Notes under the pieces: model-generated
Database searches by the model: none
What the model was told of the DNA's origin: nothing
Seen by the model: the letters and a program-made list of their open reading frames with translations, nothing else
Assembly: GCA_039029735.1 (NCBI GenBank)
Contig: JBCCFL010000022.1
Coordinates: 26,065-90,064, forward strand
DNA: 64,000 nt
Direction: 5' to 3'
Origin: CADEDH01 sp039029735
GTDB taxonomy: Bacteria; Actinomycetota; Acidimicrobiia; Acidimicrobiales; SZUA-35
Part shown: positions 1 through 8,902 of the stretch, piece after piece
Position numbering within the stretch: the first letter of the stretch is position 1
How the letters are laid out: every line of letters begins with the position of its first letter
Program-made: the position numbers and the translations under genes

Positions 1-926
1 TTGTAGGTCCAGTTGTCCGGGTCGAGCCGGTGGGCCTCTCGCCAGTAGGGCACGGCGGCCTCTTTGCCCTCGGTGCCGAACAGGTGCTGGCCGAGCTCGA
101 AGTTGGCGGCTGCCTCGGCGTGGTTCCGCTCTCGGGGATGCGACGCGGCGATCACGGCCTCGGGGTCGAGGGCGTAGGTGCTGTCGGCGCCCTTCTCGAT
201 CCAGTCGACGACGGCGGCATGGTACGCCGCGCCGATGTCGGGGATCCGGCGGGCCTCGGTGATCAGTTCACGCACTGGTTCGGGCAGGTCGTCGGGGAGC
301 GGGCTGTCGGTGTCGCGGGCCTCGATCGAGGCCCCTTCAGCCGGGCGCACGAGTGTGCCCGTCTCGTCGATCCACACCGCCATCGGCACGTTGTTGAACC
401 CGAACAGCTCGTTGGTCACGTGTGCGGTGTCGATCAAGGATGGATGATTGGGAGCAGCGGCCTCGATCCAGGGACGGGCCTTCTCCGGGTCGATGTCGAG
501 GGCAACGGTCACCACCGTGAAGCCGGCCGCCTCGTACTCGGCGTGCAGCGCCTGCCACCCGGGCAGGCTCATGCGGCAGCCTCACCACGACGCCCAGGCC
601 ACGAGCAGCACCTTGCGGCCGTGCAGGCTCGACAACGAGAACGGATTGCCGTGCTGGTCGGGGAGGGTCAGTTCAGGGGCGACGGCGGTGGTCAGCGAAT
701 GGCCGGGGCTCTCCGGCCCGAGCGCAGCGACACCTGTGGCCTCGTCGCGTACGAGCGGCATATCGAGACGGGCCGCGAGTGTGGCCACGTCGAGCGTGCC
801 GTCTGCGGCGATGGCTTCCGGCGCAGGCACGCACATCGATCCCTTGCAGAGGCCCTCGGGCTTGGACGCCCATCCGGTGCGTTGCTCGAAGTGGTCGGGG
901 TCGACGGTTGGTGTCTCGACGATCAT
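1..926 (-). CDS. Thioredoxin-like (redoxin) selenoprotein with Sec-Gly-Cys motif; 3' end beyond window
   Basis: Read from ATG 926 with the TGA at 582-584 decoded as selenocysteine, 308 residues are visible and the gene continues past base 1. The redoxin core follows residue 90 (APELTLPDQHGNPFSLSSL, then KVLLVAWASW). Residue 115, where this fold carries its active-site Cys, is the TGA, followed by GCRMSLPGWQ. The frame stays open to the edge with sensible thioredoxin-fold sequence (FTVVTVALDIDPEKA, FNNVPMAVWID) and a TPR-like tail (YWREAHRLDPDNW). A stem-loop at 550-568 fits a bacterial SECIS. The gene lies 34 nt behind the serine hydrolase, probably in one operon. A nonsense pseudogene is the alternative, but the TGA sits precisely at the redox residue. 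Substrate unknown; no signal peptide seen. Confidence 0.85.
550..568 (-). promoter_or_regulatory. Putative SECIS stem-loop of the Sec-Gly-Cys redoxin gene
   Basis: In the mRNA sense the sequence is GCCUGCC, loop CGGGU, GGCAGGC: a perfect 7-bp stem with a 5-nt loop. The loop starts 20 nt after the in-frame UGA and has G as its second base. Bacterial SECIS elements typically carry a G in the first two loop positions at about 16-37 nt from the UGA. The whole stem lies inside the coding sequence, as expected for a bacterial SECIS. Confidence 0.75.
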
Positions 927-960
927 GGCCGGAAGCGTAGTCGAGACGGTCAGGCCGTGA

Positions 961-2154
961 TCAGGCCGTGATCTGATAGACGAGCCGCTTGAACTCTCGC
1001 GAGAACGGGTGCCAGAACCCCGGCATCCGCTGCGTGGCGCAGATGGCAGCCACGCCGGCCTCGGGAGCGATCCACACATGGGTGCCAGCCATCCCGCCCC
1101 AGTGGTACTCGCCGGCAGCCGTGGTCGGCTCGCCGTCATCGGGTGCGTTCTTGAGGGCGAGGCCGAGCCCGAAAGTGGTGTCGGCCATGCGCCACATCGG
1201 GAACTGCACACCGACGTGCGGCGCAAGCTGATTGGTGCGCATGAGCTGCACGGTCTCGGGCTGGAGCAGCTGATGGCCGTTCCACGCGCCGTTGTTCACG
1301 AGCATCTGGACGAACGGCACGTAGTCGGCCAGGGTCGAGAACAGCCCCCCTCCGCCCGACAAGAAGGCCGGCGGTCCGTCCATGGGCCCTTCCGCACGGC
1401 TCGGGCTGAGGCCCGGCACCATCGGGCGCATGGGATCGCTCGGATCGAACATGGTGGCGAGGCGGTCGCGCTTCGCCGGTGGCACCCAGAATGCGGTGTC
1501 GGTCATGGCGAGGGGCGCCAGGAGGCGTTCGGTCATGAAGTCGTCGAAGCGGAAGCCGGACCACACTTCGATCAGGCGGGCCACCACGTCGGTGGCGAAG
1601 CTGTAGCGCCAGCTCGTGCCGGGCTCGAAGGCGAGTGGGAGGGGAGCGAGCGCCGTGATGAGTTCAGCGAGGGTGTGGCCCATCACCTGCGGTGGGGTCA
1701 GGCCGGCGGCGGCATAGCTCTGGTCGATGACCGCCGTGGGCTCGACGAAGCCGTAGGAGAGGCCCGACGAGTGGCTCAGGAGCTGCGCGATCGTGATCGA
1801 GCCCTGGGCAGGAACCACCTCCTCGGCCGACTGCGCATCGGGGGTTAGCACCCGTCGATCGCCGAGTTCGGGCAGGTATCGCTCCACCGGATCGTCGAGG
1901 GCGAAGTGGCCCTCCTCGTGGAGCATCATCGCCAGCACCGAGGTGATGAGCTTGGTGCTGGAGTGCATGCGAAGAATCGAGTCGATCTCGATCGTGCGGC
2001 CTGGTCCGTCGCCGCCGATGGTGCCGACGTCGATCACGTCTGTGCCCCGCAGGATCACCCACGAGCAGTAGGGGAGCACGTCGTTGTTGACGTACTCGCT
2101 CATGCTGGAACGGATCGATGTGAAGTCGAGGCCGGAGGAAACAGTCTTGAGCAT
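961..2154 (-). CDS. Serine hydrolase, beta-lactamase/EstB-like family
   Basis: A 397-residue protein of the class C beta-lactamase-like serine hydrolases, which include esterases and D-aminopeptidases. The SxxK nucleophile motif is S-S-T-K at 65-68. The second motif is Tyr184-Ser185 (WRYSFAT) in place of YxN, and an HWGG near residue 352 stands where KTG/HxG normally lies. No signal peptide is evident, so a cytoplasmic esterase is likelier than a true beta-lactamase. It starts at ATG 2154, 23 nt after the pabB-pabC stop, and is followed by the redoxin selenoprotein on the same strand. The substrate cannot be read from sequence. Confidence 0.85.
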   Translation of the reverse strand: MLKTVSSGLDFTSIRSSMSEYVNNDVLPYCSWVILRGTDVIDVGTIGGDGPGRTIEIDSILRMHSSTKLITSVLAMMLHEEGHFALDDPVERYLPELGDRRVLTPDAQSAEEVVPAQGSITIAQLLSHSSGLSYGFVEPTAVIDQSYAAAGLTPPQVMGHTLAELITALAPLPLAFEPGTSWRYSFATDVVARLIEVWSGFRFDDFMTERLLAPLAMTDTAFWVPPAKRDRLATMFDPSDPMRPMVPGLSPSRAEGPMDGPPAFLSGGGGLFSTLADYVPFVQMLVNNGAWNGHQLLQPETVQLMRTNQLAPHVGVQFPMWRMADTTFGLGLALKNAPDDGEPTTAAGEYHWGGMAGTHVWIAPEAGVAAICATQRMPGFWHPFSREFKRLVYQITA

Positions 2155-2177
2155 GGGAACCTCCGAGTATCGGGCTT

Positions 2178-4022
2178 TCAGTGCCGCACTGGCTCACCGG
2201 GGGGCGAGGGAGCAGTGTGGTGCACTGGCCGTGGTGTTGTCATGTCCGGCGGGATGGAACGCCTCACTGCCCTGGCGGCCTCGATCCCGGGGCTGGTGCG
2301 GTCGATCTCAACCCGCCACCGGCCACGTAGGGCATTGATGGCCCACACCGCATCCGCTCGCAGCAGATCGTCGATCGTCACCTCTGCCTCGCGGACATGA
2401 CCACGGACCAGGAGCGCGTTCCGGCCGACGCCGGGCAGGAGGCCTGCGGCCTGGCGCGGGGTGACCTGCTCGCCGTCGACATCGAGAACGAGGTTGGCGA
2501 TGGTGGTTTCGGTCACCTCGCCGCTGGTGTTCCACATGACGACATCGTCGGCCGACCCGCGGCGAGCAGCGGCCTCGTCGTAGCGATCGCGTCGAGTGGT
2601 CTTGTGGTGGAGGAACTCGTCGTCGGCGCGAACGGGCTCGGAGTCGACGACGACGCGCCATGGCCCGACGATGGACGCTGGCATCGCCGTCGGCGCCAGG
2701 TCGAAGCCGCCGTCGGGGGCGAGGAGGAGTCGGAGCTTCTGCGGATCGTCGGCATCCACCGCACGGACAGCCTCGGCGATGGCGTCGATGTCGCACGAGA
2801 ACCCGAAGTGGGCGGCGCTCGTGGCCAGGCGTTCGAGGTGGCCATCGAGGAGGGCAACACCTGCGGACGGCGTCCATGCCATCGTCTCGATGAGCTGGAA
2901 GGGCCGCGTGGCGCGTTCGAGCACGGCGGCCTTGGTGAGGGCCTCCTGCCACTCGTCGGGCCCCGTGGAGTCCCACACGATGCCGCCGCCGACCCCGTAG
3001 GTGGCCCGCCCGGCAACACGGTCGACCCACACGGTGCGGATGGCAATGCTGAACTCTGCGTCGCCGCCCGGTGAGATCACGCCGATGGCTCCGGTGTAGA
3101 GGCCCCGGGGGCGGCGTTCGAGCTCGGCGATGATGCCGCTGGTCGAGATCTTGGGGGCACCGGTGATGGACGCTCCCGGGAACGTGGCGATGAACAGATC
3201 GGTCACGCCCCGGTCGGTGGTGGCTGTCACGGTCGACGTCAGCTGATGCACCGTCGGGTACCGCTCGACGGTGTGCAACGACGTGGTCTGCACCGAGCCG
3301 ACGTCGGCGATGCGGCCGAGATCGTTGCGCACCATGTCGACGATCATCGTGTTCTCGGCCCTGTCCTTCTCGCTGGCCACGAGCGCCCGGGCCAACTCCT
3401 CGTCGGCCTCGGGGTCGGGATGGCGGGGTCGGGTGCCCTTCATCGGTCGCGCCTCCACCGAGCGGCCCTGCCGCCTGACGAACAGCTCGGGGGACACCGA
3501 GCACGCGGCGGCATCGCCGAAGTCGAGGAACGCCAGGTGATCCGCTGGTTGGGCTCGACAGAGGGCAGCGAACAGACCTTCGGGGGCTCCATCGAATGCC
3601 GTGTCGAGGCGCATCGTGTAGTTCACCTGGTAGGTGTCGCCCGCCGCGATGCGCTCGTGGATCGCAGCCACGGCTCCCTCGTATTCGTCCTGGCGGTCCG
3701 ACGTCACCCAGGCACCGGTGGCGAACGCCGCGTCGTGGGGCCCGGTCGACGGGGTGGCCTCGGCGAAGGCGGCCAGCGCAACGAGGGGAACATCGGTGTC
3801 GCGATCGCTCACGATCGCGGGATCGAATGCCGGGCCGGCGTCGTAGGCCACCATGCCGACCACCCACATGCCGTCACGAGCGGCCCGCTCAGCGGCGACC
3901 AACGTGGGGATCACGTCGTCGAGCGACCAGGCGGTGAAGGTGTCGAGCGGGCTCTCGAACGCGACCCAGCGGCGCTCGCCGTCACCGGCGTGTCGCATGA
4001 GTGCCCGCTGGATCGCGATCAT
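2178..4022 (-). CDS. pabBC: Bifunctional aminodeoxychorismate synthase component I / 4-amino-4-deoxychorismate lyase (PabB-PabC fusion)
   Basis: A 614-residue fusion for the p-aminobenzoate branch of folate synthesis. Residues 1 to about 370 are the chorismate-binding PabB domain, with PMKGTR at 193-198, MIVDMVRNDLGR near 226-237 and SITGAPK at 285-291. Residues from about 375 are a PLP-dependent class IV aminotransferase-like lyase (PabC); Lys474 in FLHHKTTRR is the likely Schiff-base lysine. The start is ATG 4022, because the open frame further upstream lies opposite the P450 gene. A glutamine amidotransferase subunit (PabA) is required for glutamine use and is not in the window. It heads a probable operon with the hydrolase and the selenoprotein. 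Confidence 0.93.
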   Translation of the reverse strand: MIAIQRALMRHAGDGERRWVAFESPLDTFTAWSLDDVIPTLVAAERAARDGMWVVGMVAYDAGPAFDPAIVSDRDTDVPLVALAAFAEATPSTGPHDAAFATGAWVTSDRQDEYEGAVAAIHERIAAGDTYQVNYTMRLDTAFDGAPEGLFAALCRAQPADHLAFLDFGDAAACSVSPELFVRRQGRSVEARPMKGTRPRHPDPEADEELARALVASEKDRAENTMIVDMVRNDLGRIADVGSVQTTSLHTVERYPTVHQLTSTVTATTDRGVTDLFIATFPGASITGAPKISTSGIIAELERRPRGLYTGAIGVISPGGDAEFSIAIRTVWVDRVAGRATYGVGGGIVWDSTGPDEWQEALTKAAVLERATRPFQLIETMAWTPSAGVALLDGHLERLATSAAHFGFSCDIDAIAEAVRAVDADDPQKLRLLLAPDGGFDLAPTAMPASIVGPWRVVVDSEPVRADDEFLHHKTTRRDRYDEAAARRGSADDVVMWNTSGEVTETTIANLVLDVDGEQVTPRQAAGLLPGVGRNALLVRGHVREAEVTIDDLLRADAVWAINALRGRWRVEIDRTSPGIEAARAVRRSIPPDMTTPRPVHHTAPSPPGEPVRH

Positions 4023-4087
4023 CGCCCGCACGATAGGGCCGTGAGGCGTCGACCGGTCCGGTCGGGTGGCACTCGACCGGAGCCCGG

Positions 4088-4104
4088 GAGGCACTAGGTG
4101 CCTC
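4088..4104. promoter_or_regulatory. Inverted repeat between pabBC and P450, candidate operator
   Basis: GAGGCAC-TAG-GTGCCTC is a perfect 7-bp inverted repeat with a 3-nt centre. It lies in the 159-nt gap between the divergent pabBC and P450 genes, about 78 nt before the P450 start. The size and symmetry suit a dimeric repressor. No regulator gene is adjacent, so this is inference. Confidence 0.4.
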
Positions 4105-4181
4105 GTTGTCGCCTGGTCTAGATTCTGGTGACGGTGGTGGCCGATCGCGTGACCCCACCGGCGGAGCAAAGGGGGCCCGAC

Positions 4182-5396
4182 ATGGCCGACAGACAGCCCG
4201 TCCAGAACTGGGCAACTGACTACGACATCTTCGATCACGACTTCGTCACCGACCCGTACCCGATCTGGGCCGACCTGCGCGGTCCGTGCCCGGTGGCCCA
4301 CTCCGAGCGGTGGGGTGGCTCGTTCATGCCGAGCACCTTCGAGACGGTCACCTCGGTTGCCCATGACGTGGAGAACTTCACGTCGTTCGAGATCACGGTG
4401 GCCCCCATCCCGATCACCTACGACGCCGACGGGAACCGGTTGCGATCGATCATCGCCTCGGATCCGCCCGAGCACACCCCGGAGCGGCGGCTGATGCTGC
4501 CCTTCTTCTCGCCGAAGAAGGTCGAGGACTACCGCCAGCCCACGCGCGAGCTGTGCCGCCATCTGATCTCCCAGTTCATCGAGCGGGGCGAGGTCGACGC
4601 AGCTGGCGAGTACGCACGCCAGATCCCGCCCCGGGTGATCGCCGAGATCCTCGGCATCGATCCCGAGATGGCCGACGACTTCACCGAGTGGGTGCAGGGC
4701 GTACTGGAGCTCGGCCTGACTGATCCGGAGATCCGTGAGAAGTATCGGCTGAAGATCAACGAGTTCTTCCTCTCCGAGATTGCTCGGCGCCAGGCGGATC
4801 CGGGCGACGACCTGATCTCGTTCCTGCTCAACGCCGAGATCGACGGTGAGCCCGTTCCCATGAACGTGATCCAGGGCAACCTGTCGCTGATGCTGATCGC
4901 TGGGATCGACACCACCTGGAGCTCCATCGGATCGGCCCTCTGGCATCTGGCGTCGCACCCCGAGGATCTGCAGCGGCTCGTCGACGAACCCGAGCTGCTG
5001 CCCATCGCCGTCGAAGAACTGCTTCGGGCCTACTCACCGGTCACGATGGCCCGGCTCGCCCGCAACGACACCGAGATCGCCGGCTGTCCGGTGAGCAAGG
5101 GCGATCGCGTGCTGCTCTCGTTCCCCGCCGCCAACCGCGATCCCGAGATGTTCGAGAATCCCGAAGAGGTAGTCATCGATCGTGCGGTGAACCGCCACGT
5201 GGCCTTCGGGGCCGGCATTCACCGATGCCTCGGCTCGAACCTGGCCCGCATGGAGATGCAGGTGGCGATCGAGGAGTTCATCGCCCAGCTGCCGACCTTC
5301 GAGCTGGCTGACCCCGACGCCGTCACCTGGGCTGGTGGTCAGGTGCGCGGCCCCCGCAACCTGCCCGTCACCTTCCCGGTTCGCCAGCACCTGTAA
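4182..5396 (+). CDS. Cytochrome P450
   Basis: A 404-residue soluble bacterial P450 monooxygenase. The I-helix oxygen-binding motif AGIDTT is at 240-245, the K-helix ExxR at 279-282 and the heme-thiolate loop FGAGIHRCLG at 342-351, with Cys349 as the heme ligand. I chose ATG 4182 because AAAGGGGG lies 7 nt upstream; an in-frame GTG at 4128 would add 18 residues without a ribosome site. It needs ferredoxin and a reductase, neither of which is nearby. Substrate unknown; the sequence resembles the actinobacterial P450 group acting on terpenoid, fatty or xenobiotic compounds. Confidence 0.95.
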   Translation: MADRQPVQNWATDYDIFDHDFVTDPYPIWADLRGPCPVAHSERWGGSFMPSTFETVTSVAHDVENFTSFEITVAPIPITYDADGNRLRSIIASDPPEHTPERRLMLPFFSPKKVEDYRQPTRELCRHLISQFIERGEVDAAGEYARQIPPRVIAEILGIDPEMADDFTEWVQGVLELGLTDPEIREKYRLKINEFFLSEIARRQADPGDDLISFLLNAEIDGEPVPMNVIQGNLSLMLIAGIDTTWSSIGSALWHLASHPEDLQRLVDEPELLPIAVEELLRAYSPVTMARLARNDTEIAGCPVSKGDRVLLSFPAANRDPEMFENPEEVVIDRAVNRHVAFGAGIHRCLGSNLARMEMQVAIEEFIAQLPTFELADPDAVTWAGGQVRGPRNLPVTFPVRQHL

Positions 5397-5423
5397 CCGG
5401 ACCCGGCCGGGCCGCCGGGGCGC

Positions 5424-5849
5424 CTACCGCTCCGGGTCGAAGTGGCGGAGAACCCACCACCCCGTGCCGCCCAGGGTTGCGGCCGCGGCGCCGTTGATCA
5501 GCGTGATCCAGATGCTGGTCAGGATGCTCGGTGTGCCGAAGGCGATCGTGTGAAACGTGGCGGCCAGGCCGAGCACCATCACGACGCCGGCCGCCCGCCG
5601 GGTGAGGGTGACCAGGCCCGGGGTGACGCTTCCGGTCGGCGACAGCACCACGATCATCACGGCGCCGAGGGCGAGGATGCCGATCGTCGAGCTCACTGGA
5701 GCGAAGAAGCGGGCGGCCAAGGAGTCGATCGTGAAGTTGCCCGTCGCCTCTTCGATGGCCTGAACCACCCCGGCGGAGACGCGCAGGGTGAGCGCCACGA
5801 GGGCGCCGATGATCGCGAGCTCGCGCGCCTCGTCCCGTGATACCGACAT
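5424..5849 (-). CDS. Hypothetical four-helix membrane protein
   Basis: A 141-residue protein that I do not recognise. Hydrophobic stretches near residues 12-30, 52-72, 84-102 and 107-131 suggest four membrane helices with short loops. It converges on the P450 gene and lies 50 nt downstream of the AI-2E-type transporter gene on the same strand, so the two may be cotranscribed. Function unknown. Confidence 0.7.
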   Translation of the reverse strand: MSVSRDEARELAIIGALVALTLRVSAGVVQAIEEATGNFTIDSLAARFFAPVSSTIGILALGAVMIVVLSPTGSVTPGLVTLTRRAAGVVMVLGLAATFHTIAFGTPSILTSIWITLINGAAAATLGGTGWWVLRHFDPER

Positions 5850-5898
5850 CTGGTGCCCGAGGATACGGGCGAAGGCGCCAGGCGAGGCCGGGCGCGGC

Positions 5899-7029
5899 TC
5901 ACCCGCCTTCGGTCACCACCGACATGCCAGGATCGGGAGGAGAGGCCTCGCTGTCAGGATCGGGCCCCGACAGCACGGTGATCACGGCGACCACGGCGGC
6001 AGTGACGGGAACAGCCACGACGGCGCCCGGGATACCGGCCACGATGCCGCCTGCGGTGAGGGCCACGAGTACCACAGAGGGGTGGAGCTTGACCGAGCGG
6101 CTCATCACCATCGGGATGATCACGTCGCCCTCGATCTGCTGGATGCCGAGAACCACCGCGGCGACGAGCAGTGCATCGGTGGGCCCGTTCGCCACCAGGG
6201 CGACCAGAACGGCGAGACCGCCCGCTACCACCACACCGAGGATCGGGACGAAGGCGGCGAAGAACGCGAGGACCGACAGTGCGAACACGAGGGGAACGCC
6301 GATGATCACGAGGGCGATGCCGAGGGCGATGGCATCGAACAAGCCGGCGATGGCCATGCCACCCAGCCAGCTGCGGAGCGTTTCCATGAGCCGGAAGCCG
6401 GCCTTGTTGATCACCGCCCGGCGATCATCGGCGGGGATGCGCGACACGAACCAGCGCCACATCGACCCCCCGTCGTGCACGAAGTAGAAGGTCAACACGA
6501 TCGCGAGCACGGCGCCGGTCAGGACCTCGGCGACCACGCTCAGCCCCGCAGAGGGGTTGAGAAGCACACCGTCAACGGCGTCGGAGACGCGGGCCTGGAA
6601 GTCGGTTTCGAGGTCGTTCACCTGGGTTTCGCTCAACCCGAGGGGCCCCGTCTGGGCCCACTCCTTGATGTCGTCGCCCGCCTCGTTCACCCGGGCACTC
6701 ACGTCGCCGAACTCGTCGACGAAGCGGGGTACCACTGCGACGAAGAGGCTAACGAGCGCGGCGGCCACGCCGAGCACCCCGATCCACGTTGCCAGGATCC
6801 GGGGGAGCCCGCGTTGGTGCATCCACCGCACCGGAGGCTCGATCGCCGACGTGGCGATCACGGCGACGAGCACGGCGAACACCACGAACTGGAGGATCGT
6901 GACCAGCCACACCACCACGTAGAGGGCAGCGGCGACCACGAGCACCCGCCACGACCAGCTGGCCGCTCGATCGAGACCGGCAGGAACCACCCACCGATCT
7001 CGCTTCCCCTTGGCTTCCGGTTCGCTCAC
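5899..7029 (-). CDS. AI-2E family transporter (PerM/YdiK-type membrane protein)
   Basis: A 376-residue polytopic membrane protein. After a charged N-terminus come hydrophobic helices around residues 27-85, a soluble segment rich in Asp and Glu around 100-155, then further helices to about residue 360. The order and the late segment with QIEGDVIIPMVMSRSVKLHP match the PF01594 (AI-2E/PerM) family. Members are exporters or ion antiporters; the real substrate is rarely known, and autoinducer-2 export should not be assumed. It starts at ATG 7029. Confidence 0.88.
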   Translation of the reverse strand: MSEPEAKGKRDRWVVPAGLDRAASWSWRVLVVAAALYVVVWLVTILQFVVFAVLVAVIATSAIEPPVRWMHQRGLPRILATWIGVLGVAAALVSLFVAVVPRFVDEFGDVSARVNEAGDDIKEWAQTGPLGLSETQVNDLETDFQARVSDAVDGVLLNPSAGLSVVAEVLTGAVLAIVLTFYFVHDGGSMWRWFVSRIPADDRRAVINKAGFRLMETLRSWLGGMAIAGLFDAIALGIALVIIGVPLVFALSVLAFFAAFVPILGVVVAGGLAVLVALVANGPTDALLVAAVVLGIQQIEGDVIIPMVMSRSVKLHPSVVLVALTAGGIVAGIPGAVVAVPVTAAVVAVITVLSGPDPDSEASPPDPGMSVVTEGG

Positions 7030-7189
7030 CGCCTCGTCCTTCCGATGGATCCCTATCGGCCCGCCCGCGTTACAGAATAGGGAATGTCGGGGCCCTTACC
7101 GTCGCACCCTCGGGCGTGTTTCGGGTGACGTTGGCCGCAGGGCCAGGAACCACTCAAGAACGTCGGTTGGATCTGTCGATGGAACCTCC

Positions 7190-7966
7190 ATGGTCCGTTC
7201 GATCCTGCTCCGCCGCGTCAGCCCCGGGGCGCGTTCGGAGCGCGGTGTGTCCGGCGCCGAGATGGCGCTCCTGCTGGCTGTTGTGGCGCTGGGCGCCGTC
7301 GGCGGACTGACGGTCGTGGGCGGGTCGCTCGGCGGCGGCAGTGATCTCGACACCGCCAGCGCGGCGCTCGGCGAAGAGGCCGTCCTCATCGATGAGAACA
7401 CGGCGGATGGGGCGAGCGCAGGCAGCGGCGCCGGTGGCAGCAGCGGCGTGTTCGGTGGCGCCGCCGAGGGTGTGTCGGGCACTGGCCTCGACGGGGGCTT
7501 CACCAGCGACCCCGAGGTCGGCGGCTACTGGAACACCCATCGTCCCGGCGAGTTCATCGGTGAATGGGAGGTGGTGGCCGGCAGCGTCGACGCCAAGGTC
7601 ACCCACTCCGCCAGCTTCGGTCTCGGTGACGAGGACGACCAGTTCATGGACCTCAACGGGAGCAACGCCGCAGGCCACATCCGCCGCACCGTGGACGTCT
7701 TCCCCGACACCGAGTACAACCTGAGCGTCGACCTCGGCGAGAACACCTACGGCGGCCCGGCGGTGAAGTCGATGGAGATCATCTGGAACGGGGAGGTGAT
7801 CTCCACCCTGGAGGTGGACCTTCCGTCCAGCAACGAGTTGAAGACGTTCACCGTGCGGCTGCCTCCGTCGTCGACGGGCGAGGCAGTACTCGAATTCCGC
7901 AGTTTGCACGGCGGCTCCTACGGCGTGCTGATCGACAACCCGACGCTCACGCTCGTACCTCGCTGA
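7190..7966 (+). CDS. Secreted protein: Flp-pilin-like N-terminus with a C-terminal beta-sandwich (DUF642-like) domain
   Basis: A 258-residue protein. Residues 18-48 (ERGVSGAEMALLLAVVALG...) look like a Flp/TadE-type pilin segment: a Glu five residues after a Gly, then a hydrophobic helix. A Gly/Ser/Ala-rich linker covers about 60-105. From about 115 to 258 it resembles DUF642/choice-of-anchor beta-sandwich domains (GLDGGFTSDPEVGGYWNTH, FMDLNGSNAAGHIRRTVDV). This could be a minor pilin or a membrane-anchored carbohydrate-binding protein. ATG 7190 is preferred over a TTG 180 nt upstream. No tad pilus genes are in the window. Confidence 0.65.
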   Translation: MVRSILLRRVSPGARSERGVSGAEMALLLAVVALGAVGGLTVVGGSLGGGSDLDTASAALGEEAVLIDENTADGASAGSGAGGSSGVFGGAAEGVSGTGLDGGFTSDPEVGGYWNTHRPGEFIGEWEVVAGSVDAKVTHSASFGLGDEDDQFMDLNGSNAAGHIRRTVDVFPDTEYNLSVDLGENTYGGPAVKSMEIIWNGEVISTLEVDLPSSNELKTFTVRLPPSSTGEAVLEFRSLHGGSYGVLIDNPTLTLVPR

Positions 7967-7972
7967 GCGGGC

Positions 7973-8782
7973 TCACTCCACAGCCCGGTTCACCGACACG
8001 CGGCCCAGACCGTCGATCGTGGCCGTGGCAGTCTCGCCAGGCCCGAGATCGGTCACCTGCGTGGCCGTGCCGGTCGAGATGATCGCGCCAGCAGCCACGG
8101 TGATCCCTCGCTCGCCGAGATGTCCGAGCAGCCACGCCAGCACCCCAAGCGGGTCGCCCAGCACGTCGGCCCCGGTGCCCTGACCGGTGATCGTTCCGCC
8201 GACCTCCATCGTGGCAGCCCGGGTGACCAGGTCGTCGGGGGCAACGTCGGCGTGGGCCTCGCCGACCACTAGGAGCGAGTTGCTGCCGGCGTCGGCGATG
8301 AGCGCGTTCAGGGGCATGCCGATGAAGTGGGCGTAGCGGCCACCGACCACCTCGATGGCGGCGTGGACCGATGCGATCGAACCCACGAGGGCGGCCGGGT
8401 CGCGCCGCTCGGCCGCAGGCTCCACGGTTTCGGCCATGGTGAAGGCGAACTCGCCCTCGAGCTTGGGCTCGGCCGGCAGCTGTGCGTTCGCCACCATGGC
8501 ACCGTCGGCGAGAACCGAGTAGATGCGACCGGCGAAGGGCCCGTCGGCACCCAGGAGCTGCTGAGCGTGCAGTGAGGTGCACCCGATCTTCCACCCCAGC
8601 ACCGGCCACCCGCTGAGCGACGCCACTTCGTCGTCGACCGCATTGGCTTCCGCCGTGGTGGCTGGTACCAGTTCGTCGGCGAGTGATTCGATGCCGACAC
8701 CCAGCTGGCGGGCTTCGATGAGCCGGGTGGCGAGTTCTCGAACTCGGCCCTGATCGATGGCGGGCGCTGAGGGATTGCTCAT
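7973..8782 (-). CDS. 2-keto-4-pentenoate hydratase / fumarylacetoacetase-family enzyme
   Basis: A 269-residue protein of the 2-oxopent-4-enoate hydratase/decarboxylase family, normally of similar length. Recognisable pieces are GWPVLGWKIGCTS, the metal-binding PKLEGEFAF region and ATMEVGGTITGQGTGADVLGDPL near the C-terminal third. These enzymes hydrate dienoates from meta-cleavage of aromatics. No other meta-pathway gene lies nearby, so its pathway role is open. It is divergent from galK across 120 nt. Confidence 0.85.
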   Translation of the reverse strand: MSNPSAPAIDQGRVRELATRLIEARQLGVGIESLADELVPATTAEANAVDDEVASLSGWPVLGWKIGCTSLHAQQLLGADGPFAGRIYSVLADGAMVANAQLPAEPKLEGEFAFTMAETVEPAAERRDPAALVGSIASVHAAIEVVGGRYAHFIGMPLNALIADAGSNSLLVVGEAHADVAPDDLVTRAATMEVGGTITGQGTGADVLGDPLGVLAWLLGHLGERGITVAAGAIISTGTATQVTDLGPGETATATIDGLGRVSVNRAVE

Positions 8783-8902
8783 GGAACGACGCTAGCCCCC
8801 CGACTGTGCGAGAACGGCGGACGTGTCCGACTCCACACCTCGTTTGGGCCGCCGCCCCGCGCCCTACCCTGGGCCGCCAACCAACTCGGGAGGAGGCACC
8901 CC

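Noticed and set aside
4023..4958. N-terminal extension of the pabBC frame beyond ATG 4022
   Set aside because: The extension is antisense to the cytochrome P450 gene and has no family similarity.
7010..7189. TTG-started extension of the pilin-like protein
   Set aside because: The added 60 residues are Arg-rich and would place the pilin helix far from the N-terminus; ATG 7190 gives a standard layout.
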